A stretch of 64,000 nucleotides of DNA from Anatilimnocola floriformis (GTDB lineage Bacteria > Planctomycetota > Planctomycetia > Pirellulales > Pirellulaceae): positions 992,001 through 1,056,000 of the forward strand of contig NZ_JAMLFW010000002.1 in assembly GCF_024256385.1 (NCBI RefSeq). The letters run 5' to 3'. Made by a program: the position numbers and the translations under genes. The notes under the pieces were generated by a model. It saw only the letters and a program-made list of their open reading frames with translations. It was not told the origin of the DNA and did no database searches. Shown piece by piece: positions 33,155 to 45,246 of this stretch (its first letter is position 1; each line of letters begins with the position of its first letter).

Positions 33155-34789
33155 ATGACCCGCACTACAACTGCCGACAGCGCAACCAATCCGCTGGGCC
33201 GACTTCTTTTCCAACGGCAGCGGACGCTGTCGGAATTGAAATGGTCCTTGCTGGCTGCAGCGGTTGCGATTGTCCTGGGCATTGCGGGCTGCGCCGTCTC
33301 ACTGCTCATTGAGTGGCAGACCGTCAAGCTGGGCCAGGATGCCCTCATGCTGTCGTCAGGCGCGGTCGGGGCCGGAGTTTTGTTGGCTGGCTTGTCTTGG
33401 TTTGCCTGGCGTGCCCAGTTGTTCTGTTACGAGCACGGCGTGGTGCGAGTTTCCGCTTTGGGGGGCGTGCGGCAGCTGCGGTTTGAAGATCTGGAATCGA
33501 TCTCGTTCGCCAGGCATCGCTACGCAGGCACGCTCTACTTGTTGTCGCTTTACCCGCACTCCAATACTGCCAGTCAGTCGCTGACGCACAATGTCTGGCT
33601 GCTGCAAGGCGAAGATGTCGAGATGCAGTCCATTCGCGATTTCATCACGCGGATGGTCCTCGAAAACATGCGAGCCGAATTGGAGCAGACGGGGACCGTA
33701 GCTTGGACGCCGTTGCTGCGAATCACGCGCGCGGGCATCGAGCATGTTGGTAAAGCAGATGACTGGAAACTAGTTCCTTGGGCAAATTTGCGTTTCGTTT
33801 TGGAAGGTGATACTGGCGTTCATGTCTACGACAGCCGAATGGCTTCGCCCGTGATCTCGTTCGGCCAAAACTTCCCCAACTTCTGGCCCGGCTTGCGACT
33901 CGCCGAACAGCAGTGTGAGCAGCGCACAGGATCGGCGAATGACGTTGCTGCGAAAGGGCCGTCACCGGCTGCGCCCGCCGCAGCAGCCACGACCTCGGCG
34001 CAATCTACTGAGGTTAGCAACACCACGCACGAATTGGGTCGGTTGCTGTTTCGACAGCAGCGCGCATTCGCCGAAGCTTGGTGGATGTTTTTGCCTGGCG
34101 CTGGTCTGCTGTTGCTGGCTGTGGTTCCGGTCGCGCTGTGGATATTGAACATCGGCAGCGCCGACGCACTTGAACGCGGACTGGCCATGGGTCTAGGTGC
34201 GGCCCTTTGTGGCAGCGCGTGGATCGGTTACTTATGGGCTTCGCTCTTTACGCAGGTTCGTTGCTTCGAAACAGGAATCGTGTACTCCACACTTTTGGGA
34301 ACACGGCAGTTGCGATTTGCTGATCTTGAGTCGCTAACCTTCGCCAAGCGCAGCCAGCATACAGGCCGAGGCGTGTACTCAGACTACTTTGCGTTGCTCC
34401 GACCAATTCCAATCACTGGCGTTCGTCCAATTTCATTTCATGTGGATGGAAACTGGCGTCGCGCCGACATCGAAGCACTCCGAGACCACATCGCGGCAAT
34501 TCTCGCGCAGAAAATGCTGCTCAAGTTGCAGCAAACCGGCACGGTTGATTGGACACCACTGATGCGAATCACCAGAACGGGACTGGAGTGCTTGGACAAC
34601 CGTGAGTGGCAGATGGTTCCCTGGACGAATCTACGTTTGGAATTGGAGGATGACGAATGGCTCAAGGTGAGAGACTCCCGCGTACGATCTGGCGTATTGC
34701 AGGTATCAAAGGAATCAGAGAACTTTTATCCCGGCTTGCTAGTTGCTATGGAGCAGTTCAATAAATTCGGCGGCAACGACAACAACTAG
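33155..34789 (+). CDS. Internally duplicated membrane protein of unknown function
   Basis: A 544-residue protein built of two similar halves (about 1-265 and 290-544). Each half has LGRLLFxxQR, two hydrophobic spans, CxExGxV, a G(V/T)RQLRFxDLESxxFA block, QTGTVxWTPLxRITRxG, a (V)PWxNLR motif and a closing N-F-(W/Y)-P-G-L. The blocks resemble a bacterial PH-like domain following a membrane hairpin, but I cannot assign a family. The halves are joined by an Ala/Pro/Ser-rich linker. Start ATG 33155 is preferred to 33128 because NPLGRLLFQRQR then lies near the N-terminus, as in the second half. It sits between two copies of the 3' end of its neighbour. Confidence 0.7.
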   Translation: MTRTTTADSATNPLGRLLFQRQRTLSELKWSLLAAAVAIVLGIAGCAVSLLIEWQTVKLGQDALMLSSGAVGAGVLLAGLSWFAWRAQLFCYEHGVVRVSALGGVRQLRFEDLESISFARHRYAGTLYLLSLYPHSNTASQSLTHNVWLLQGEDVEMQSIRDFITRMVLENMRAELEQTGTVAWTPLLRITRAGIEHVGKADDWKLVPWANLRFVLEGDTGVHVYDSRMASPVISFGQNFPNFWPGLRLAEQQCEQRTGSANDVAAKGPSPAAPAAAATTSAQSTEVSNTTHELGRLLFRQQRAFAEAWWMFLPGAGLLLLAVVPVALWILNIGSADALERGLAMGLGAALCGSAWIGYLWASLFTQVRCFETGIVYSTLLGTRQLRFADLESLTFAKRSQHTGRGVYSDYFALLRPIPITGVRPISFHVDGNWRRADIEALRDHIAAILAQKMLLKLQQTGTVDWTPLMRITRTGLECLDNREWQMVPWTNLRLELEDDEWLKVRDSRVRSGVLQVSKESENFYPGLLVAMEQFNKFGGNDNN

Positions 34790-34860
34790 TTGTACTGAAC
34801 GACTGGAGCTCAACTCCCGATTCCTGAAGTGTGGTATTCCAACTGGCAAATATGCAGTGG

Positions 34861-35439
34861 TTAGTCGCCGCTAATGCCTTCGATATAAGCGTGCGTCAGC
34901 CGCTCGCCGGTGTAGACCGGCACGTATACAGGCTGCAACCGTTCATAGGCCCCCGGCCTGCGCTCGCCGATGAGAAATCGGCGATTCACGACATTTTCGA
35001 ACTGCACACGCTCCTTGCCGAACACCGCGATGCGATCGGCTTCGACCAGCGGGAAGAGATGAGCACTCTTTGCATGATCGGCGACATCGCAAATATCGAG
35101 CGCCGAATGAGTGCCATCCCACGATAGGCACTGCAGCACTCGCAAATCATCGAGTGTAGCCACCGTCTGGTCTTCCTCACGCTCCGCGATCCACGGCAAC
35201 ACTCCCTCGAGGCCTACTCGCTCGGCAAGGGACATAATCGGCTGCAAGCCGTAATCCTCCACCAGTTCCTCTCGCTCCTCATCCGGGACTTCAAAGAAGT
35301 CCATCTCTTCCAGAAATGAAATGTCCGTATGTGGAAATTGAAATAGCCGCTCGGCGAACACATACTCGTGCAACAAACGCAGCATTCGTTCGGGATCGCC
35401 ATCGAACTCGCGAAGATAGGTCCAACCGGTTGCGCCCAT
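34861..35439 (-). CDS. Hypothetical soluble protein, 192 residues
   Basis: Not recognised. It is acidic and helical, without a signal peptide: GATGWTYLREFDGDPERMLR, LEEMDFFEVPDEEREELV, then a mixed C-terminal half with VPVYTGERLTHAYIEGISGD. GGAA lies about ten bases before its ATG at 35439. A fragment of its 3' end recurs at 33039-33077 beyond the neighbouring gene, which suggests this locus has been a duplication or insertion point. Confidence 0.6.
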   Translation of the reverse strand: MGATGWTYLREFDGDPERMLRLLHEYVFAERLFQFPHTDISFLEEMDFFEVPDEEREELVEDYGLQPIMSLAERVGLEGVLPWIAEREEDQTVATLDDLRVLQCLSWDGTHSALDICDVADHAKSAHLFPLVEADRIAVFGKERVQFENVVNRRFLIGERRPGAYERLQPVYVPVYTGERLTHAYIEGISGD

Positions 35440-35553
35440 TGGGTGATTCCAAGAGATCGTTCAGTAGCTGCTAATCGTTGGCAGCAACCTAATGCATTCC
35501 CAATGAAGATTCACCCTCTGACAGCCCTGGGCGCAGTCCCGAAGCGTCCGATG

Positions 35554-36588
35554 TTATTCGCAGCCGGGCGGTTCGGCTGGATAGCCGGCGGGAAATTGCT
35601 TCGCCTTTTCGCCCGTGAGTCTATAGAGGGCGATGGCAGCCTGCGCTTGAATCGCAACTTGCTCATCGTCGAGCAGTTTCCGCAGCGGATCTGCCAGCGT
35701 TGCAACCTTCATCCCACCGATAGATAGAATCGCGTTGCAGCGGACACCGAGCGATTCGCGTGTGTCGGCTGCCACTTCGAGTAACTGCGGCGCCGTCTTG
35801 GCGTCGCGAATTTCGCCTAAGACGAGCGCTCCCCACAACCGCACGCCCTCAGTTTCGTCCTTGAGTGTCGCGACGAGCTCGGCTGGAGCCTCTTTCAAAC
35901 GCAAAAAGCGAAAGGCCACCACACCCGACTCGCGGGTCTTGGCGTCGCTGCTCGCCAATCGATCGTAAAACGGTTTGAGGAGCGCGGTGTCCTGCGTCAC
36001 TTGATAAAGCGCCTGCAGTCGCACGTCGGCCAATTGTTCGCCGTCCTGCGGCTCGGCGGGTTTGAGGTTGCGCAGTTCTTTTTCCACCGCTGGTTTCAGC
36101 GCCGGAAACCGCGCGGCTAGATCGGCGAGCGCAAAAGTCGCTTGCCGCCGAGCGCTGGTGCGGAACGCAATGCAGCCGCGAACGCAATCGCTGGTCTTGT
36201 CATTGGCCGCAGCGTGAGCCAACGGCGCGAGCGATTTTTCAGTCCCATGCGTTCCCAGCAGGCTGGCCGCCTCGCCCCGCAGACCCGAGTCCTCTTCATT
36301 GGCCAGCACGTCCCCAAAGAACAAATCCGCCTCGGCTGCCGGCAGCCGAGCGGCGGTGGCAACTCCCTTTGCCCGCACCTCAACACTCGGGTCCTTCATC
36401 CATCGCTGCAGCACTTTCCGCTGCTCCGGCCCCGGCCGCGCCGCCGCAAACTGCTGCTGAAAGTCCGCCACGACAGCCGCCTGCCGCTGCCCCTCCTCCG
36501 CGCTCTGCGGCTTGGCAATCGCCCAACTCGCCGCTGCCCAGAGGATTAAGAAAGTAGCTGCTCTACTCGTAGTGTCGATTAGTCGCAT
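35554..36588 (-). CDS. Exported HEAT-repeat protein
   Basis: A 344-residue protein with a probable signal peptide (AATFLILWAAASWAIAKP, about residues 10-27). The body is HEAT/PBS-lyase-like helical repeats: DPSVEVRAKGVATAARLP, DSGLRGEAASLLGTHG, ESGVVAFRFLRLKEAPAELV, GVRLWGALVLGEIRDAKTAP, ESLGVRCNAILSIGG and DEQVAIQAQAAIALYRLTG. Such proteins act as periplasmic interaction scaffolds; no enzyme motif is present. It is a single gene between an unrelated minus-strand gene and the divergent toxin-antitoxin pair. Confidence 0.7.
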   Translation of the reverse strand: MRLIDTTSRAATFLILWAAASWAIAKPQSAEEGQRQAAVVADFQQQFAAARPGPEQRKVLQRWMKDPSVEVRAKGVATAARLPAAEADLFFGDVLANEEDSGLRGEAASLLGTHGTEKSLAPLAHAAANDKTSDCVRGCIAFRTSARRQATFALADLAARFPALKPAVEKELRNLKPAEPQDGEQLADVRLQALYQVTQDTALLKPFYDRLASSDAKTRESGVVAFRFLRLKEAPAELVATLKDETEGVRLWGALVLGEIRDAKTAPQLLEVAADTRESLGVRCNAILSIGGMKVATLADPLRKLLDDEQVAIQAQAAIALYRLTGEKAKQFPAGYPAEPPGCE

Positions 36589-36721
36589 AGCCGTGCCCTA
36601 TATTCGTGCGTTACCTCTCTGACGAACCATCGAGCTGATTGTTTCAGGGGTAATTCTGAAAATATCCTAAAGCGCGTCGTGGAGCACAATTGATCTTCAA
36701 TGGCCGAAGGCTCAAATGACG

Positions 36722-36755
36722 AATAGTCAATTGACTATTACCGTAGCACCGGTAA
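36722..36755. promoter_or_regulatory. Double operator upstream of the toxin-antitoxin pair
   Basis: An 18-base perfect palindrome AATAGTCAATTGACTATT (36722-36739) is followed immediately by TTACCG-TAGCAC-CGGTAA (36738-36755), a second inverted repeat sharing two bases. They end 45 bases before the toxin start at 36801. Two adjoining operators fit autoregulation by the helix-turn-helix antitoxin or its complex with the toxin. The rest of the 36589-36800 gap shows no gene. Confidence 0.65.
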
Positions 36756-36800
36756 AATAAACGCAGCGAAAGGCCCCACATCCTGCCACGGTTGGGCTGT

Positions 36801-37064
36801 ATGGATTTTCAAAGCATCATTTGGGACGAAGACGACGATCCCTTAGGCAATGTGCAGCATGTTGCCGAGCACGATCTAACGATTGACGATGTTGAATTTG
36901 CGCTGACACAGCCTGATACCGAGGGCACAAGCCGCTCCAGTGGTTTGCCGGCCATTTGGGGTTACGCTGAAGACGGCAGATACATCATCGTCGTATACGA
37001 ACAGGTCGATGCCGAGACAATTCGTGTGGTAACCGCGTACGAGGTTCCCGAACCTGGGAGGTGA
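36801..37064 (+). CDS. Putative type II toxin (BrnT/RelE-like size), first gene of a toxin-antitoxin pair
   Basis: An 87-residue protein: DFQSIIWDEDDDPLGNVQHV, AEHDLTIDDVEFALTQPDTE, SRSSGLPAIWGYAEDGRYII, VVYEQVDAETIRVVTAYEVP. The layout (His-containing 'N-V-x-H-(V/I)-A-E-H', a 'V-E-x-(A/V)-L' helix, R-S-S-G, and a C-terminal strand with TAYEVP) matches small toxin-like proteins common in planctomycetes and recalls BrnT, a ribosome-dependent RNase. RNase activity is inference. It precedes the antitoxin by six bases, whose GGGAGG ribosome site lies within the toxin's last codons. Start ATG 36801 is chosen over TTG 36792. Confidence 0.65.
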   Translation: MDFQSIIWDEDDDPLGNVQHVAEHDLTIDDVEFALTQPDTEGTSRSSGLPAIWGYAEDGRYIIVVYEQVDAETIRVVTAYEVPEPGR

Positions 37065-37070
37065 CAAACG

Positions 37071-37388
37071 ATGGAACGCAAAAAACTAACTCGCAAAACT
37101 CGCACATCCCCCGTGACATCGGAGGAATTCGCACGCGACGAGCAAGTGCGCCAAAAGATCCAGGGCGAATTTCCGCCTGTCGAATCAGCGTCACAGGTAT
37201 CGGGAGGGCTCAGCGAATTCCTCAAGCAGGCGATTCAATCGAGCGACAAATCGGTTTATCAGATCTGCAAAGATGCCGGCGTTTCGCAAATCGTGGTTTC
37301 ACGCTTCCTCTCGGGCGAGCGCGATATCCGCCTCGCCACGGCGGATCGATTGGCGAAAGCTTTGGGATTGACGGTGGCGAAACCCTAG
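37071..37388 (+). CDS. XRE-type helix-turn-helix antitoxin
   Basis: A 105-residue protein. A basic, disordered-looking N-terminus (ERKKLTRKTRTSPVTSEEF) leads to a C-terminal XRE helix-turn-helix (SVYQICKDAGVSQIVVSRFL, then SGERDIRLATADRLAKALG). The HTH should bind the palindromes at 36722-36755, and the N-terminal part may contact the toxin. Toxin-first, HTH-antitoxin-second order is typical of HigBA/BrnTA-like systems. Confidence 0.75.
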   Translation: MERKKLTRKTRTSPVTSEEFARDEQVRQKIQGEFPPVESASQVSGGLSEFLKQAIQSSDKSVYQICKDAGVSQIVVSRFLSGERDIRLATADRLAKALGLTVAKP

Positions 37389-37519
37389 TGAGTCTCTTTT
37401 GAAAGTCGACTTCGAAATCGCTGTCGGAATTTTGAGCTGCCCACTCGCGGTTGCGCCCACCCATTTTAGTGGCAATAAGATGCAATATTTTCGGAGCGAT
37501 ATCACTGCCACTTTGCGCC

Positions 37520-37800
37520 CTTAAGTCTTGTTTCGCAAAGACTTGCAGAGAAATCGATTTTCTGCGCGACCTGTTATAATCTGGGGGCACGAAAGGGGGT
37601 GGCAGGGCGAGAGAGCCTGGTGCGTTCCACGCCTAGTTCTCGCTGCGATGCGAAAGGCTTTTCTTGCCAAGCATTCGCAATTAGTTTTTATTTTCCGCCG
37701 ACTTCGGACCAAAGTTGTCAATGGCTGCGCGTCTACTATTCGTAAATCGATGCGATCTTTGACAATTGAACCTGGAAACTTTCTGGGCTAAACGTGCGTT
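37520..37800 (+). other. Gene-free block with promoter-like and structured elements
   Basis: Between the antitoxin and the DUF1501 fragment I see no credible gene. There is an inverted repeat AAGTCTT...AAGACTT (37522-37543), a 10-base palindrome AAATCGATTT (37551-37560) flanked by GCAG and CTGC, and TATAAT (37575-37580) followed by a G-rich tract and a possible nested stem (GGTGG CAGG ... CCTG ... CCAC, about 37590-37630). Near 37755 is TTTGACAATTGAA. This could be a small RNA gene or a leader whose downstream part was lost; nothing more specific can be supported. Confidence 0.25.
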
Positions 37801-37818
37801 GCGGAAACAGGGCGGCAG

Positions 37819-37943
37819 TTATGCCAAAATCTCTTTCACCAACTTCCCTTCCACGTCCGTCAGCCGGAAGTCGCAGTCCTGAAAACGATAGGTGAGGCAT
37901 TCGTGGTAGACGCCGGGGCAGTGGAGGATGGTGACGTTGAGGA
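37819..37943 (-). pseudogene. Orphan 3' fragment of a DUF1501 gene
   Basis: The minus strand reads [39 protein letters not shown] and stop. The complete DUF1501 protein at 38624-40105 ends [39 protein letters not shown] and stop. A run of 39 bases (37824-37862 and 38629-38667) is identical. Similarity stops abruptly at about 37943. The lipoprotein gene at 37997-38479 lies between fragment and complete gene. Confidence 0.8.
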
Positions 37944-37996
37944 CAGCTAGATGGTGAAGGGCCGCCTAGAATGGGCCTGATCATCTTCTTATTCTC

Positions 37997-38479
37997 TCAA
38001 TAGCCCTTCTCGTCAACCTTAGTAATCACGACCGTAACGCGAGCAGCCGGTCGTCCGAGATGTTGTGGCAGCTTATGCCCCATACCTTTTGGCGAGACGT
38101 GCGTGGCACCCGAGGCAACACCGGGCTCATCGCTGGATGTTGCGTAGATGCAGTATGCAGGTGCCGAATACACCACCTTGTTCTCTACGTCGAACGCTTT
38201 AATGTCCGCATATATCGCGCGCACTGGCCTCTTTCCTGTATTCTTCCAGTCAACATGAACCTCATGTGTTTTGAAGCCAGTGGCGGCCTGAAAGGGTTCC
38301 AAACGACTCCTAATAATTTCAGCCGACAATGTACCTCTGGAGCTCTTGACCTTCCGTGCAGAAGAATTTCCGGTCGCCTTGACCTTTTTGTTCGAGCTAT
38401 TCACCTCCCCACAACCTAGAACCATTGCGAACCCAACCGCAAAGAAACTAGCCACGGCCGCCGATCGTAAAATATTCAT
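37997..38479 (-). CDS. Hypothetical lipoprotein
   Basis: A 160-residue protein with a signal peptide and lipobox VLGC (about residues 20-23). After a Lys/Ser-rich linker the domain (ATGFKTHEVHVDWKNTGKRP, VRAIYADIKAFD, VVYSAPAYCIYA) looks like a small immunoglobulin-like beta-sandwich. Function unknown. It is bracketed by a fragment and the complete 3' end of a DUF1501 gene, so it may be an insertion. The 38480-38623 gap shows nothing recognisable. Confidence 0.55.
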   Translation of the reverse strand: MNILRSAAVASFFAVGFAMVLGCGEVNSSNKKVKATGNSSARKVKSSRGTLSAEIIRSRLEPFQAATGFKTHEVHVDWKNTGKRPVRAIYADIKAFDVENKVVYSAPAYCIYATSSDEPGVASGATHVSPKGMGHKLPQHLGRPAARVTVVITKVDEKGY

Positions 38480-38623
38480 GAACTTGAACCCGTTTCATCG
38501 TGTCGCTCATAATCGTGCCGACTCCGGAACACCCACATAACACGTGCCTATATCTAGCCGTAAGCGACACTCTCACGACGAATGAATGGCCTACGGCAAT
38601 TCGCGGTAGTTGCATGTTTAACT

Positions 38624-40105
<1,482 letters not shown>

Positions 40106-40149
40106 GGCTATTTTTCGATAATATGAAAGCGATTGATTGCCAAGCAGGA

Positions 40150-40734
40150 CTAACCACTAGGATCGTCGAGGAGTGTTTGAAGCCGCTGGCCGATTTCTGT
40201 AGGGAATCGCGCGACCCAGGTTTGATCAATGAGGCCGACGTCGATGAGGTCGAGCACATGAACCTGGTCCTTGCGACGGTTGGACGTGAGTTTCATCCTC
40301 ACAAGTGATTCCAGGTTAAGAACAGAGTATCCCTTGTATTCATCGACTTCATCCACATTCGGCGTCGCCAACAGGTACTCAGGCCGGACGCGTTCCGCGG
40401 CGAAAATGACGTGCACTGCATCGCGCGCTTTGGCATCGGGTCCATCGAGGAACATGTCGATGCTCGCGGCATGACGATAAACAAATCCTGCGTTTTCGAG
40501 CGCAGTTTTTGCTAGTGGTAAGTCTTCTCGCCGGATCAAAATGTCAACATCCTGAGTATTCCGCACTGCGGCTTCGTCAACACGCGACACCCAGGCGGCA
40601 ACCGCATTGCCACCGATGATGGCATATGGAACCTGGTGTTGATTCAAGGCCGCCGTTGCGCGGAGTAATCGTTCGCGGACTTTTTCCACGGCACGTACCA
40701 TCCGATCGAGAGAGAATTCACCAAGATCAACCAC
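40150..40734 (-). CDS. Nucleotidyltransferase-fold protein (AbiEii/MNT-like)
   Basis: A 194-residue protein. The nucleotidyltransferase core is visible: [17 protein letters not shown] followed by [12 protein letters not shown], i.e. the G-G and D-x-D motifs, then the [11 protein letters not shown] region and the C-terminal [11 protein letters not shown] and [11 protein letters not shown] blocks seen in AbiEii/MNT-like proteins. Such proteins transfer nucleotides to tRNA or proteins and often act as toxins with a partner; no antitoxin partner is seen next to it. It lies two bases after DUF1553 and 44 bases before DUF1501, splitting a usual pair. Start GTG 40734 is used; ATG 40701 is an alternative. 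Confidence 0.7.
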   Translation of the reverse strand: MVDLGEFSLDRMVRAVEKVRERLLRATAALNQHQVPYAIIGGNAVAAWVSRVDEAAVRNTQDVDILIRREDLPLAKTALENAGFVYRHAASIDMFLDGPDAKARDAVHVIFAAERVRPEYLLATPNVDEVDEYKGYSVLNLESLVRMKLTSNRRKDQVHVLDLIDVGLIDQTWVARFPTEIGQRLQTLLDDPSG

Positions 40735-40736
40735 GA

Positions 40737-43850
<3,114 letters not shown>

Positions 43851-43900
43851 GATGCAATCCCGCAGGTGGGAAGTAAGGCGGGTGAAAGGAAAGCGGACCT

Positions 43901-43943
43901 TTTAATTACAACACACGGGTGGGGCAGAGTCTAGCGCGGAAAA
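43901..43943. repeat. Left copy of direct repeat flanking the HNH module
   Basis: The 34 bases 43905-43938 are identical to 44950-44983; allowing two mismatches the match is 43 bases (43901-43943 and 44946-44988). This copy lies between the HNH stop (43950) and the DUF1553 start (43850), about 50 bases upstream of the latter. Confidence 0.85.
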
Positions 43944-43949
43944 TCTGGC

Positions 43950-44546
43950 TCAATAGAGCGACGGCAGCTCACCTCGCTCGCGCTGCACGAGGTAAGACTG
44001 CTCGATTCCGCTCGGTTTGCCGTTTCCACTCGGTGGCTTGAGCAAGCGGAGGTCTGGAAGGTCGGCTGGAAAGCCCATGAGTTGAAGGTGTAACTGCGGG
44101 TTACATTCCCTCGCCATCGCAATAATCTCGAGCCATAAGCGACGAAAGTGGATCATCTCCGAACTATTGAGGCGCAGTTGGGCGATCAGTCGCAGGCATT
44201 CCGAATCTGCGGTTATCAGCTCTCCGTGTGCGGCAATCGCAACGTTGCAAGCCAACAGATGATGAGTGGGATTGCCAACGGCTAGCGAACCCTTGATCAA
44301 ATTGCAGCGCGAACAAGCGTACAAAAGATTGTCGTAAGACAGTTGCTGCAGGGGAAACTGGCTCACCGGCAGGAAGTGATCGATATGCAGACTCGCTACC
44401 ACATCCCACTGCTCTCGGCGGAGGCAATAAACGCAGCGAAAACAGAACCCATCGCGGAGCCACGGGAGAAAGCTCGATACATCGAGATAGCCTCGAGGTT
44501 GATGGCGACGGACATGCGCGGCGGCTGGATATTCAAATGGCTCCAT
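43950..44546 (-). CDS. HNH endonuclease
   Basis: A 198-residue protein. The HNH core lies at about residues 36-87: CVYC zinc pair, SLHIDHFLPVSQFP (catalytic His), SYDNLLYACSRCNLIKG (Asn and second zinc pair). The C-terminal half is helical (LRLIAQLRLNSSEMIHFRRL). HNH enzymes cut DNA and occur in homing, phage, defence and repair contexts. The start ATG 44546 is three bases past the stop of the preceding 118-residue gene, so the two are translationally close. Function in defence or mobility is inference. Confidence 0.85.
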   Translation of the reverse strand: MEPFEYPAAAHVRRHQPRGYLDVSSFLPWLRDGFCFRCVYCLRREQWDVVASLHIDHFLPVSQFPLQQLSYDNLLYACSRCNLIKGSLAVGNPTHHLLACNVAIAAHGELITADSECLRLIAQLRLNSSEMIHFRRLWLEIIAMARECNPQLHLQLMGFPADLPDLRLLKPPSGNGKPSGIEQSYLVQRERGELPSLY

Positions 44547-44549
44547 GCG

Positions 44550-44906
44550 TCACGGCTGCGAATTTCCAATAGCCCCGCGTAAGCGTTCATGGATCGCCCG
44601 TGCTTCAGCAAGTGGCAGCGGCGCAACACGGCGCAAATATTCGTCAATCTCGTGTTGCAGCTGCTGCAGTTCCCGCTGCTCATTAGCAGAAATGGTTCCG
44701 GCGATGTCCTTGTCGATCAGTGCAAACCGCCTCGCGTTTTTAGCTTCGTCCCAAGTGCCATTCGAGGCTGTGCCAGGAACAGTTGCAAACTGCTCCTCCG
44801 CGACGATGACGTAGACCTTGTGGTTGCGCGGATTTTCGACCCGCAACGGGATATTTCCGTTCCGTTCCAGTTCCTGAGAAAGCTCGTCCGAAAGTCGGGC
44901 AATCAT
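44550..44906 (-). CDS. Small antitoxin-like partner of the HNH nuclease
   Basis: A 118-residue protein. The N-terminus IARLSDELSQELERNGNIPL, RVENPRNHKVYVIVAEEQF has the pattern (charged helix, then 'P-(L/V)-R-V-x-(N/D)-P-x-x-x-x-x-Y-V-(I/V)-V') of small planctomycete antitoxin-like proteins. The rest is helical and charged (ANEQRELQQLQHEIDEYLRR). It is directly upstream of the HNH gene with the direct repeat 40 bases before its start. A role in controlling the nuclease is inference. Confidence 0.55.
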   Translation of the reverse strand: MIARLSDELSQELERNGNIPLRVENPRNHKVYVIVAEEQFATVPGTASNGTWDEAKNARRFALIDKDIAGTISANEQRELQQLQHEIDEYLRRVAPLPLAEARAIHERLRGAIGNSQP

Positions 44907-44945
44907 GCGAGTGGTTCAACCATCAATTCAAATATCGAGGCACCA

Positions 44946-44988
44946 TTTGATTACAACACACGGGTGGGGCAGAGTCTAGCGCGAAAAA
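44946..44988. repeat. Right copy of direct repeat flanking the HNH module
   Basis: See the left copy at 43901-43943. This one lies 40 bases upstream of the 118-residue gene. Because both copies lie 40-50 bases upstream of a minus-strand start, the repeat could contain a promoter that was duplicated on insertion. Confidence 0.85.
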
Positions 44989-45012
44989 GTCGTCTGCCAG
45001 GTCGTTCGCAAA

Positions 45013-45083
45013 GTAGCTGAATTCGCCAGAATTCTGATGGTCACTACTAGCTGCAGGCTCTGAATTCTGGCGAATTCAGCTAC
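45013..45083. repeat. 22-base perfect inverted repeat (REP/MITE-like)
   Basis: The arm GTAGCTGAATTCGCCAGAAT plus TC (45013-45034) has its exact complement at 45062-45083, with a 27-base loop. It lies in the 340-base gap (44907-45246) between the HNH module and dCTP deaminase. It codes for nothing. The rest of that gap shows no gene. Confidence 0.75.
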
Positions 45084-45246
45084 AGTTCGAATCTTGCTTT
45101 GCGCGCCGCCGTGCGGCGACCATCCTTTCCCAAGCCACACACTGCTACTAGAATGCACCGGCCTCGTCTCGATTGGCATGTCTCTTGGGACACGTCTTCA
45201 GGGGCAACTGCTCCTGTTCCGCACCGCAGCCGCTATTGGGTGAACC

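Larger units (their letters stand above)
43901..44988 (-). mobile_element. Putative small mobile module: HNH nuclease and partner between 34-base direct repeats
   Basis: Two adjacent minus-strand genes (antitoxin-like 118 residues, then HNH 198 residues) fill almost the whole 1.0-kb interval between the repeats. No transposase is present and the repeats have no inverted ends, so transposition is not shown. Homing by the HNH enzyme, or recombination between the repeats, are possibilities. Confidence 0.45.

Noticed and set aside
37740-37800. Possible CRISPR leader (TTTGACAATTGAA near a gene-free block)
   Set aside because: No direct repeats or spacers are present in the window, so no CRISPR array is supported.
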